From the NCBI RefSeq assembly GCF_900188005.1, contig NZ_FZNR01000002.1:744001-808000 (forward strand): a stretch of 64,000 nt of DNA, read 5' to 3'. A program made the position numbers and the translations under genes. The DNA comes from Actinoplanes regularis (GTDB taxonomy: Bacteria > Actinomycetota > Actinomycetes > Mycobacteriales > Micromonosporaceae). The notes under the pieces were generated by a model. That model did not search any database and was not told where the DNA came from. It was given only the letters and a program-made list of their open reading frames with translations. Position 1 is the stretch's first letter. Each line of letters opens with the position of its first letter. This document shows positions 27,852-36,402 of the stretch, in pieces.

Positions 27852-30802
27852 TCGACCCGGTTGGTGACCTCCAGCTTCGCGATGATGCGGGAGACGTGGA
27901 CGCTGGCCGTCTTCGGCGAGATGAACAGGCGGTGGGCGATCTGGCCGTTGCTCTGGCCCTCGGCGACCAGCCGCAACACCTCGTGTTCCCGGGCGGTCAG
28001 CACCTCGGTCGCCGGGCCGGCGACGGCCGGGCGGACCCCGAGCCGGCGGGCCAGCACCTCGGCGGCCTCGAGCAGCGGGGCGGCGCCCAGCCCGGTGGCG
28101 ATCGTGGTGACCTCGGCCAGCGCCGAGGCAGCGGCAGGCCGGTCGGCGGCGTTCGCCTCGGCGGCCCGGAGCAGCACCGAGGCCAGCTCGAACGGTTGGC
28201 TGTCGACTCGCCAGGCGGCGACCGCCGCGTTCCACCGGTCGGCGCCACCATCGAGCTCGGCCTCGACCTGGGCCGCGGCGGCCAATTCGGCCGGGTAGCG
28301 CCGGGGCAGCCGCTGGGCGGCCCACCGGATCCGCTCCACCAGCCGCTCCACGTCAGCAGGGGTGGCGCCGTCGGAGGCGGAGTCACCGGCTGAACGCGAG
28401 GGCCCGGCCCACGCCGGGTCACCCGGCGAAGCCAAGCCCGGCCCGGCCTCCCGATGGACCGAGCCCGGCCCCGCCTCCCGGTGAACCGAGCCTCGCCCCG
28501 CCTCCCGATGGAAGGTGGCGGCGCGGGCCGCGGCCGTCAGCAGCTGCCAGGCGTAACGCGGCCGATCGAGCAGGACCGGCTCGTGCACCGCGGCACGGGC
28601 CGCCGACAGCACGGCGGCACCGTCGTGAGCGGAGAGCGCCGCGAGGATGCGCAGCTCGAGCATCCAGAGCTTCTTCTCCGGCGGCACATACGGTTTACCG
28701 AGCATGCTCACCAGGCGGGTGATCAGATGTCCCGCCCCGGGGTGGCCACGGAACAGGCGCAGCCTGGCCCGCAGTCGCAACCACGGCACGGCCACCAGAC
28801 CGGGCGGATCCTGGCGGGCGGCCTCGGCCAGCAGCGCGTCGGCCTCGTCCCAGCGGCCCAGGGCAAGCAGCGCCTCGGCCTGGTTGGACAGCAGGTAGAC
28901 CCCGGTCGTGCGGGAGACGCCGTAGCGAACCGCGTGCGGGACCCCCTCGGCGGCCGCCGTCGCCGACTCCGCGTAGCGGCCCAGCTCGAACAGGACATCG
29001 GAGACGTTGATCAGGCCGCGGGTCAGCGCCCGTTCGTCGCCGGCGGCGCGGGCCTCGGCGACCGCGGCCCGCAGAATCGGCAGCCCCTCGGCGGCGGGCA
29101 CCCGGCCGGCGCAGACCTGGCCCTTGGTGAGTTCCGCGGCGATCTGGGCGGCGGCGTCGCCGTGCTGATCGGCGGAGGCCCGGAGCTGCTCCCAGATCCG
29201 CTCGACCTCGTCCCCGTCCGACTTGGCGAACAGGTAGGCCACGTCGCCGAGGAGCCCGGCCCGGACGCGATCGTCCGGGGCGCCGGTCAGCAACCGGTAC
29301 GCCTCCTTGGCCTCGGCGAAACCGTCGCTCTTGCCGGCGAGGCGCACCAGCTTGGCCCGGCGCACCAGCAGCCGGGCGGCGCGCACCGGCTCGGCCCCGG
29401 TGTCCAGGTCGGCGAGCGCGGCCCGGGTCAGGCTGAGCGCCCGCTGCAGCTCACCGGAGTCGATCGCGACCAGCGCGGTCTCCTCGAGCAGGTCGAGATG
29501 GCGGACCCCGAGCAGCTCCGTGGCTTCGGGCACCTGCTCCCAGAGCTCCAGGGCACGGTCGAGCAGGCGGGCCTGCTCCGCGTAGGCGAAACGCCGCCGG
29601 GCCTCGTCGGCCGCCTGTTTGGCGGTGACCAGGGCCCGCGGATGGTTCTTCGCGGCGTGCCAGTGGTGGGCGATCTCGGCCGGCGCCCGGCCGGGCGGCA
29701 CCAGCTGCGGGTCGGTCTCGATCGCTTCCGCGTAGCGGGCGTGCAGGCGGGTGTGCTCGCCGGGCAGCAGGTCGTCGTGGACCGCCTCGCGGACCAGGGC
29801 GTGCCGGAACTCGTAGCCCCCGTCGGGGTCGAAGACGATCAGCTGGGCGGCGACGACCACGCGCAGCGCGGACTCGCACGTGATCTCGTCCACGCCGGCG
29901 ACCCGGGCGATCAGGTCGTGCCCGAGCCGGGTGCCGCCGACCGCGGCGACCCGCAGCATCCGCTGGGCCGCCTCGGGCAGCAGGTCGACCCGGGAGAGCA
30001 GCAGGTCGCGCAGGGTCTCCGGAAGGTCCGCGCAGGCCGGGTCGGCGGTGGCGGCGAGTTGCTCGATGAAGAACGGGACGCCCTGCGCGCGGCTGCTGAC
30101 CGCGTCAACGGTCTGCGGCTCGGGCTCGGCGCCGAGCAGGTGACCGAGCAGCTCGGCGGTGCCCTCCCGGTCGAGGCGGTCGAGCTCCAGGCGCCGCACG
30201 CCGCGGACCCGCTCCAGCTCGGCCACGAACGGGCGCAGCGGGTGGCCGCGGTGCAGCTCGTCGGTGCGGTAGGTGGCCAGCAACAGCATCCGTGGGGCAC
30301 GGGACGAGCGGATCAGGAAGCCGATCAGGTCACGGGTGGAGCGGTCGGCCCAGTGCAGGTCCTCCAGGATCAGCACCAGCGGCCGCTGCGCACAGAGCCG
30401 GGCGAAGAGCGCGCCGACCAGCTCGAAGAGCAGGCCACGATGGGCCTCGCCGAACTCGGAGGGCGGGCCGAGCTCGGGCATCAGCCGGGCGAAGTCGGCC
30501 TCCCGTCCGTCGAGGACCTCGCGCCCCTCACGGCGGACCAACTCGCGCAGCGCGGCCGCGAACGGCGCGAAGGGCAGACCCTCCTCACCCAGCTCCAGGC
30601 ATTGACCGGTGAGCACCCGGACCGGCTCGCCGGCAAGCGCCCGGGTGAACTCCTCGACGAGCCGGGTCTTGCCGACCCCGGCCTCGCCCCCGACCAGCAT
30701 CGCGGCCGGCTCGTCGGACCGCACCCGGCGCAGCGCGTCGTGCAGCGCGGCCAGGTCGGCATCGCGGCCGACGAGGATCTCGCTGTGACCGGTCACCGTC
30801 AT
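27809..30802 (-). CDS. LAL-type transcriptional regulator (AAA/STAND ATPase plus LuxR HTH)
   Basis: A 997-residue large ATP-binding LuxR-family regulator. Residues 9-25 (ILVGRDADLAALHDAL) start the AAA domain and the Walker A GGEAGVGKT is at 38-46. LVLILEDLHWADRSTRDLIG gives Walker B and the sensor region. A helical TPR-like middle follows, and the C-terminal HTH (about 935-997) has LTAREHEVLRLVAEGQSNGQIAHRL-type sequence. A short insertion repeats GSVHREAGPG near 28440-28510. The ATG at 30802 is preferred because the VGRD motif then falls at residue 11; an ATG at 30814 is also possible. The regulated pathway is unknown. Its 3' end forms part of the 47-bp repeat array. Confidence 0.9.
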   Translation of the reverse strand: MTVTGHSEILVGRDADLAALHDALRRVRSDEPAAMLVGGEAGVGKTRLVEEFTRALAGEPVRVLTGQCLELGEEGLPFAPFAAALRELVRREGREVLDGREADFARLMPELGPPSEFGEAHRGLLFELVGALFARLCAQRPLVLILEDLHWADRSTRDLIGFLIRSSRAPRMLLLATYRTDELHRGHPLRPFVAELERVRGVRRLELDRLDREGTAELLGHLLGAEPEPQTVDAVSSRAQGVPFFIEQLAATADPACADLPETLRDLLLSRVDLLPEAAQRMLRVAAVGGTRLGHDLIARVAGVDEITCESALRVVVAAQLIVFDPDGGYEFRHALVREAVHDDLLPGEHTRLHARYAEAIETDPQLVPPGRAPAEIAHHWHAAKNHPRALVTAKQAADEARRRFAYAEQARLLDRALELWEQVPEATELLGVRHLDLLEETALVAIDSGELQRALSLTRAALADLDTGAEPVRAARLLVRRAKLVRLAGKSDGFAEAKEAYRLLTGAPDDRVRAGLLGDVAYLFAKSDGDEVERIWEQLRASADQHGDAAAQIAAELTKGQVCAGRVPAAEGLPILRAAVAEARAAGDERALTRGLINVSDVLFELGRYAESATAAAEGVPHAVRYGVSRTTGVYLLSNQAEALLALGRWDEADALLAEAARQDPPGLVAVPWLRLRARLRLFRGHPGAGHLITRLVSMLGKPYVPPEKKLWMLELRILAALSAHDGAAVLSAARAAVHEPVLLDRPRYAWQLLTAAARAATFHREAGRGSVHREAGPGSVHREAGPGLASPGDPAWAGPSRSAGDSASDGATPADVERLVERIRWAAQRLPRRYPAELAAAAQVEAELDGGADRWNAAVAAWRVDSQPFELASVLLRAAEANAADRPAAASALAEVTTIATGLGAAPLLEAAEVLARRLGVRPAVAGPATEVLTAREHEVLRLVAEGQSNGQIAHRLFISPKTASVHVSRIIAKLEVTNRVEAAAVARRLGLLDD

Positions 30803-30846
30803 GAGGCCGAGCATGCCATGCCGGTCCGACAGGAAATTCAAGCCGA

Positions 30847-31002
30847 TCATGCCGTACGCGACCGCGGCGCCGGCCACCGTACGAGGAGCCGGCGGCGGGG
30901 CCGGCCGTCGAGGACCTCCCGGGCACGCCGGTACTCCTCGGCCTCCCGTTGCAGCTCCCCGGCGCGCTGACGGGTCAGTTCGAAATAGATCTCGGGAGTC
31001 AT
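30847..31002 (-). CDS. Small hypothetical helical protein (51 aa)
   Basis: The ATG at 31002 follows GGAGAG. The protein starts MTPEIYFELTRQRAGELQREA and continues as a charged amphipathic helix into an Arg-rich tail (RPRRRLLVRWPAPRSRTA). It sits 44 bases upstream of the LAL regulator on the same strand and may be cotranscribed. Similar short helix-plus-basic-tail proteins occur in actinobacteria. No function is assignable. Confidence 0.5.
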   Translation of the reverse strand: MTPEIYFELTRQRAGELQREAEEYRRAREVLDGRPRRRLLVRWPAPRSRTA

Positions 31003-31176
31003 CTCTCCGCGCTCCTCAGGCCGATGTCTTTCTCGCTGACATCGACTCTTCGCGCGAAGGCGGCCCCGGGACATGGGGACGACGCCCGATATCCCACTGC
31101 CCCGGGCCCCTTACGACGGCCGACGCGGGTGCCCGGGACGCCGTAAGGTACCTGAGGCTGACTACACTTTCCGGCT

Positions 31177-31872
31177 ATGGCAAAGCCCCAGGAGAAGGTG
31201 TCGTTCGTCGAGCGCCTGAAGCAGATCGGCCAGGTGTTCAGTTTCACCGCGAAACAGGACAAGTGGTTCCTACCACTGGTCATCGCGGCGGTGCTGATCC
31301 CGGTCGCACTGACCGTGCTCGCCGTGCTCCTGGGCTTCGGCCTGATCTGGATCCCGGTCGGCGTGCTGGTCACCCTGCTCGCCGTCCTGATCGTGCTGAA
31401 CCTGCGCTCCAACGCGGCGATGATGAACGTGGCCGAGGGCCAGCCCGGAGCCGCCGCCTCCCTGATGGAGAACATGCGTGGTGACTGGCGGGTCCGCCCG
31501 GCGGCCAGCTCGACCACCCAGTTCGACATGGTGCACGTGGTGATCGGCCGGCCCGGCGTGATCCTGCTCGGCGAGGGCAACCAGCAGCGGGTCAAGGGGC
31601 TGCTGAGCCAGGAGCGCAAGCGCCTGTCGAAGGTGATCGGCAACGCGCCGCTCTACGACTACGTGATCGGCACCGAGGAGGGTCAGCTCCCGGTCCGCAA
31701 GCTGCGCACCACGATGCTGCGGCTGCCCCGCAACCTCACCGGCAAGGACGTCAACGCGCTGGACACGCGACTGTCCGCGCTGATGGCCCGCCCGCAGATG
31801 CCGAAGGGCGCGATCCCGAAGAACATGCGGCCGGGCGGCAAGGGCGCGTTCCGGCAGCAGCGCCCGCGCTGA
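31177..31872 (+). CDS. DUF4191 family membrane protein
   Basis: A 231-residue protein. The N-terminus MAKPQEKVSFVERLKQIGQVF precedes two closely spaced transmembrane helices at residues about 35-78. A cytoplasmic domain follows, with VVIGRPGVILLGEGN and KVIGNAPLYDYVIGTEEG, and a basic tail KNMRPGGKGAFRQQ. This matches DUF4191, which is usually found near lipA in actinobacteria, as here, although the LAL gene intervenes. The role is unknown. Confidence 0.9.
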   Translation: MAKPQEKVSFVERLKQIGQVFSFTAKQDKWFLPLVIAAVLIPVALTVLAVLLGFGLIWIPVGVLVTLLAVLIVLNLRSNAAMMNVAEGQPGAAASLMENMRGDWRVRPAASSTTQFDMVHVVIGRPGVILLGEGNQQRVKGLLSQERKRLSKVIGNAPLYDYVIGTEEGQLPVRKLRTTMLRLPRNLTGKDVNALDTRLSALMARPQMPKGAIPKNMRPGGKGAFRQQRPR

Positions 31873-31938
31873 TCTCCAGCGCCGCACCCCCGGTGCCCCA
31901 CCCCCGTCACCGGGCCGCGAACTGAAGACGGAGGCGAG

Positions 31939-33243
31939 ATGCCAACCGCTGGGCCTTACCGCCTGCAGCGCCGGCTGTCGAGCTGCGAGGTCGGCGACGT
32001 CTGGTCGGCTGCCGACGCGCGGGGGCTGCCGCTGACGGTCGCCCGGCTCAACGAGTTGGCCTCGGCCGACGACCGGTGGCGGAGCGCCTTCGCGGCGGCC
32101 TCCGAGGCGCTCGGCCAGTCCGAAAGTGATCGGCTGCCGATCGTGGACTCCGACCACGCCAGCAACCGCCCCTGGGTGGCGTGCTCCGGCACGGGCGCCG
32201 GCGCGGCGGAGATCTTCACGGCCCTCGGCCAACAACTGCAACCGGTCGCCGCGGAGCACGGTCCGCCCGCCGCCGACGACGCGACGGTCGGGCGGGACCT
32301 CGATTTCGTACGTCCGGAGCCCGACCCGCCGACCGTGCCGTTCCAGCCGGTCGCGCGCCCGATCTCCGCGCAGCCCGTGTCGGCCGCCGCCGGACAGCCG
32401 GTGTCCGCCTATCCGGGCTCCCCGCAACCGGTCTCGGGGCGGCCGGTCTCCGGGGACCCGAGCTCCGGCCTGCCCGCTTTCGGTGACCCGATCTCGGCGG
32501 CACCGATCTCGGCGGCTCCCCCGCCGTACGGGAGAATCGGCGACGGACCGCGGCCGGACCGCCTCCTGCTGCTGATCGTCGCCCTGGTCTCCCTGCTCCT
32601 CGGCGCCGCGGCCGGCGCGGGTCTGGTCGCCGCCACCGCCGGCGATGATCCGAAACCGTCACCCAGCACCGCACCGGTCACCTACACCGACGCGCAACTG
32701 CTGCTGCCGGCCACCCCGCCCGCCCGGCCCGGCCTGCTTCCCGATCCGGACGACTGGCCCAAGAACACCTGGCCGACGTTCGAGGGCCAGAGCACCGGCG
32801 TCCAGGACGTGACCGATCTCGACGGTGTCGGCTTCGACTTCAAGGTGCCGGACGGCTGGAAGTGCACCCTGGCCGCGAAGGCCGAGGCCGCGGTGCACTA
32901 TCGCTGCGGGGTGTTCGACGGCGAGACCGTCGAGGCCGGCGGCGACCTGATCGTCCGTACCTGCGTGGCGGTCTGCGACGACGCCGCCCGGCAAGCCCTG
33001 CGCAAGCGCGAGGAGGCCTGGGGTCTACGGTGGACCGGCGGGACCTCGCTGCAGTCCTGGGTCGAGACCGACGCTGTCGAGGGCAAGCCGGTCTACGGCG
33101 TGGTCTACGTCGGATTCTGGCGCTCCACTCCGGAGGAGGTGCTGAATCGGGAGGTCGTCCTCCGGATGACCGCGCCGGCCGCCGCGGCGAACGACGTGAA
33201 GAAAGTGGCCTACACCATCCGCGATCACACGTACACGCAATAA
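31939..33243 (+). CDS. ESX-linked membrane protein with degenerate kinase-like N-lobe
   Basis: A 434-residue protein. Residues 6-36 (PYRLQRRLSSCEVGDVWSAAD) read like the first strands of a Ser/Thr kinase N-lobe but lack the Gly-rich loop, and no catalytic loop follows. A Pro/Ser linker with PVSG repeats follows, then one transmembrane helix (about 208-232). The extracytoplasmic domain has four cysteines (KCTLAAKAEAAVHYRCG and TCVAVCDD) and may form disulfides. GGAGG lies 6 bases before the ATG. The next gene, an EccA-like ATPase, begins 10 bases after its stop, so it opens the first ESX operon. Confidence 0.75.
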   Translation: MPTAGPYRLQRRLSSCEVGDVWSAADARGLPLTVARLNELASADDRWRSAFAAASEALGQSESDRLPIVDSDHASNRPWVACSGTGAGAAEIFTALGQQLQPVAAEHGPPAADDATVGRDLDFVRPEPDPPTVPFQPVARPISAQPVSAAAGQPVSAYPGSPQPVSGRPVSGDPSSGLPAFGDPISAAPISAAPPPYGRIGDGPRPDRLLLLIVALVSLLLGAAAGAGLVAATAGDDPKPSPSTAPVTYTDAQLLLPATPPARPGLLPDPDDWPKNTWPTFEGQSTGVQDVTDLDGVGFDFKVPDGWKCTLAAKAEAAVHYRCGVFDGETVEAGGDLIVRTCVAVCDDAARQALRKREEAWGLRWTGGTSLQSWVETDAVEGKPVYGVVYVGFWRSTPEEVLNREVVLRMTAPAAAANDVKKVAYTIRDHTYTQ

Positions 33244-33253
33244 GGAGCCCCCC

Positions 33254-34912
33254 GTGGTCAGCACCCTGGCGGTCCCCGGCAGCTATCCGACGATCCGTGA
33301 CGCGCTCGAGGTGGCGCCGGACGGTGCGGTCATCACCGTCGCTCCCGGCACGTACCAGGAGCGGATCGAGCTGACCGGGCGACGGCTCACCGTGCGGGGC
33401 ACCGGCGAGGAGGGCACGGTCGTGGTGGACGCGGCCGGGCTGGAGGGGCCGGCGCTGGCCGTCCTCGGTGGCGAGGTGACCGTCGAGGGGCTCGACCTGA
33501 CCTCCGGGGACTATCCCGCGATCGCGGCCACCGGCGCCCGGCTGACCATCCGCAAATGCCGCCTCTCCGCCGGTTACGGTGCCGGCCTGCAGGCCACCGA
33601 CATGTCCACGGTCGAGGCCACCGAGGTGCGCGTGCTGCGCGGGCAGAACGGCCTGGTCTTCTCCGACGCCGGCGGCACGGTCGACGCCTGCGAGGTCCAC
33701 GGGGTGAACGACGACGGCATCATCGTCCGGCTCGGCGCCGACCCGGCCATCCGCAACACCACCGTCACCGGGTGCGGCTACCGCGGGGTCTACGTCTACC
33801 AGTCCGGCCGCCCCGTCATCGAGCGCTGCGACGTCTCCGGCACCGGCGACGCGGGCATCGTGATCGCGAACAGCAGCGCGCCGACGGTGCGCGAGACCTG
33901 GGTGCACCAGACCGCGGGCTCCGGCATCGTGGTCGGCGCCGGCTGCACCGCGGTCATCGAGCAGTGCCGGGTGGAGGGCACCGCCGAGCCGAAGGTCAGC
34001 GTCGACCCGCGCGCGCAGGCCACCGTGACGCTCTCCGAGGGCGGCCCGGCACCACGCGCCGGGATCACCGAGGCCACCGGTGGTCAGGACGCCGTCGAGG
34101 TCGACCGGCTGCTCACCGAGCTCGACTCGATGATCGGCCTGGCCGGGGTGAAGAACGAGGTCCGGGCCCTGATCGACGAGATCCAGGTGAACGAGTGGCG
34201 GCGCAGCGCGGGGCTGTCGGTCGGCGCGGCCAGCCACCACCTGATCTTCACCGGCGCTCCCGGCACCGGCAAGACGACCGTGGCCCGGATCTACGGCCAG
34301 TTGCTCAAGGCACTCGGCGTGCTGCCCAACGGCCGGTTCCGCGAGGTCTCCCGGCGCGACCTGGTCGGTCAGTACATCGGACACACCGCGGAGAAGACCA
34401 CCTCGGTCTTCGAGGAGGCGATGGGCGGCGTTCTCTTCATCGACGAGGCGTACACGCTGTCCCGGGCCGGTGGCGCCAGCGCCGACTTCGGCCAGGAGGC
34501 GATCGACACCCTGGTCAAGCTGATGGAGGACCACCGCGACCAGGTCGCCGTGATCGTCGCCGGCTACACGCGGGAGATGCTCGACTTCCTGGACGCCAAC
34601 TCGGGCCTCGCCTCCCGGTTCGCCAAGACCCTGGAATTCGAGAACTACGGGCCGGACGAGCTGGTGATGATCGCGACCCGGATCGCCAAGAACGACGACT
34701 ACGCGTTCGCGCCCGGGCTCAGCGAGGCGCTGCACGAGCACTTCTCCCAGATCGAGCGGGACCGGAACTTCGGCAACGCGCGTGAGGCCCGCAAGCTGCT
34801 GGAAGGGATGCGGAAGGTGCAGTCCGGGCGGCTGCGGTCCCTGGGCCGGATGCCCAGCCGGGACGATCTGACCACATTGGTCCTCGACGATCTGCTGGCG
34901 GCGATCCGCTGA
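33254..34912 (+). CDS. eccA: EccA-like AAA+ ATPase with N-terminal beta-helix domain
   Basis: A 552-residue protein. Residues 1-250 show pectate-lyase-like right-handed beta-helix rungs, with repeated patterns such as GAGLQATDMSTVEATEVRV and GIIVRLGADPAIRNTTV. The C-terminal half is a CbxX/CfqX-type AAA+ ATPase: GLAGVKNEVRALIDE, Walker A GAPGTGKTT (about 333), Walker B VLFIDEAY (about 393), and an LASRFAKTLEFENY sensor region. In mycobacterial EccA a TPR domain occupies the N-terminus; here the beta-helix takes its place. AAGGAG precedes the GTG at 33254. The likely role is chaperoning ESX substrates in the cytoplasm, inferred from the ATPase and context. Confidence 0.85.
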   Translation: MVSTLAVPGSYPTIRDALEVAPDGAVITVAPGTYQERIELTGRRLTVRGTGEEGTVVVDAAGLEGPALAVLGGEVTVEGLDLTSGDYPAIAATGARLTIRKCRLSAGYGAGLQATDMSTVEATEVRVLRGQNGLVFSDAGGTVDACEVHGVNDDGIIVRLGADPAIRNTTVTGCGYRGVYVYQSGRPVIERCDVSGTGDAGIVIANSSAPTVRETWVHQTAGSGIVVGAGCTAVIEQCRVEGTAEPKVSVDPRAQATVTLSEGGPAPRAGITEATGGQDAVEVDRLLTELDSMIGLAGVKNEVRALIDEIQVNEWRRSAGLSVGAASHHLIFTGAPGTGKTTVARIYGQLLKALGVLPNGRFREVSRRDLVGQYIGHTAEKTTSVFEEAMGGVLFIDEAYTLSRAGGASADFGQEAIDTLVKLMEDHRDQVAVIVAGYTREMLDFLDANSGLASRFAKTLEFENYGPDELVMIATRIAKNDDYAFAPGLSEALHEHFSQIERDRNFGNAREARKLLEGMRKVQSGRLRSLGRMPSRDDLTTLVLDDLLAAIR

Positions 34913-34980
34913 CGGTGCCACCGCCGGGGCAGCGTCGGCACATAGAATGAGCTCACTACGGGGCGAGCGGGGAGGCTGCG

Positions 34981-36402
34981 GTGAATCCAGGTGACAGCTA
35001 CCCGGGGCAGGCGTACGGCGCCGCCGTGCCGCCCTCCGCTCCCCCGCCGAACGTCAGCGCGCCGGCCCAGGCGCACGCCACCGCCGCCGCCACTCCCCTG
35101 CGCCGGGCGAACACCGGAGCCCGGGGCAGCGTCCCGGTGCCGACCTCCGGCCTGCCGCAACCCACCGGAGCACCACAGCCGACCGCGACGCCGACGAGCC
35201 CGGCCGATACCGCGGTCGACGCCGGGGTCCGGGCGATCCCACGCCGCGGCCAGGTCGGCCCGCTGAGCCTCACCCAGATCGTGATCGCCGAGCTGGCGGT
35301 GCTGGCCACCGTCGCGGCCGCGATCCAGGGGCCGCTCCCCGCGCTGGTCACCGGCGTGCTCGGGCTGACCCTGATCGTGATCTTCTTCGCCCGGCAGCGG
35401 GGGCGCTGGTGGCTGGAGCACCGCCAGGTCGCCCGGAGCCACGCGCGGCGCCGCGCCGCCGCGCTGGAGACCGGCGCCGGGCCGGTGCTGGCCGCGCTCC
35501 GCACGATCGCCCCCGGCCTGGCCGTCCGGGACCTGACCGCGCAGGACGGCGCCCACGCCGGAGTGGCCAGGGACGAGGCCGGCTGGTTCAGTGTGGTGGC
35601 GCTGACGCCCACCGCCCCGGTGCACCACGACGCCGCACCGATCCCGTTGGACGCGCTGGTCAGCGTGCTGGCCGCGACCGAGCAGCCGGGCGTGGTGCTG
35701 GAGCTGGTCACGCACACCGTGCCGGCGCCGAGCCCGGATGTGCACGCGTCGTCGCCGGCCGGGTCGTCGTACCGGCAGCTGGTCGAGTCGCTCAGCCCGG
35801 CGCCGGTCCCGGCACACCGGGAGTCCACGATCAGTGTCCGGGTGGACGCCCGGATCCTGGCCGAGGCGCTGCACGACCACACCGCCGACCTGGAGGCGGC
35901 GGCCACCCTGGTGGCCGGCCTGGGCCGGAAGGTGGCGACCAGCCTGCGCCGGATCGGCATCGGCTGCCGCCTGCTGGACGCCGAGGAGTTGCTGGCCGTG
36001 CTCGCCCGCTCCTGCGACGTCGAGGTGGGCTCGCTGGCCGAGGGCTCCCAGGTCGACGAGGAGTGGACACACTGGCGGTCGGCCCGGCTGGTGCACCGGA
36101 CGTACTGGGTGAAGACCTGGCCGACGTCGGCCGGCGAGATCGGGTCGCTCTTCGCCTGGGCCGCCACCGCCCCGGCCGCGCAGACCAGCGTGGCGCTGGT
36201 GCTGAACGCCGCGGCGGACGGTGACGACGTGGCGGTGCGGGCCTTCATCCGGCTGGCCACCCGGCCCGACGCCGATCTCGGGGCCCTGGACCGGGTGCTG
36301 GTCGAGGGGGTCAGGCGGGTCGGCGCGGAGCTTCAGCCGCTGGAGGGGGAGCACGGGCCGGCCGCCTATGCGACGGCGCCGACGGGAGGTGGGGCGGGAT
36401 GA
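34981..36402 (+). CDS. eccE: Type VII secretion protein EccE
   Basis: A 473-residue membrane component of the ESX core complex. A Pro/Ala-rich N-terminus leads to a pair of transmembrane helices (IVIAELAVLATVAAAI and LVTGVLGLTLIVIFFA, about 98-138). RWWLEHRQVARSHARRRAA and the EccE cytoplasmic domain follow. GGGGAGG precedes the GTG at 34981. The stop overlaps the next start by 4 bases. EccE lines the periphery of the EccBCDE complex in mycobacteria; the assignment rests on architecture and on eccB, eccC and eccD nearby. Confidence 0.85.
   Translation: MNPGDSYPGQAYGAAVPPSAPPPNVSAPAQAHATAAATPLRRANTGARGSVPVPTSGLPQPTGAPQPTATPTSPADTAVDAGVRAIPRRGQVGPLSLTQIVIAELAVLATVAAAIQGPLPALVTGVLGLTLIVIFFARQRGRWWLEHRQVARSHARRRAAALETGAGPVLAALRTIAPGLAVRDLTAQDGAHAGVARDEAGWFSVVALTPTAPVHHDAAPIPLDALVSVLAATEQPGVVLELVTHTVPAPSPDVHASSPAGSSYRQLVESLSPAPVPAHRESTISVRVDARILAEALHDHTADLEAAATLVAGLGRKVATSLRRIGIGCRLLDAEELLAVLARSCDVEVGSLAEGSQVDEEWTHWRSARLVHRTYWVKTWPTSAGEIGSLFAWAATAPAAQTSVALVLNAAADGDDVAVRAFIRLATRPDADLGALDRVLVEGVRRVGAELQPLEGEHGPAAYATAPTGGGAG

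Noticed and set aside
28454..30970. An 838-codon rightward open frame
   Set aside because: Antisense to the LAL regulator, which has Walker and HTH motifs; no coding features in the rightward frame.
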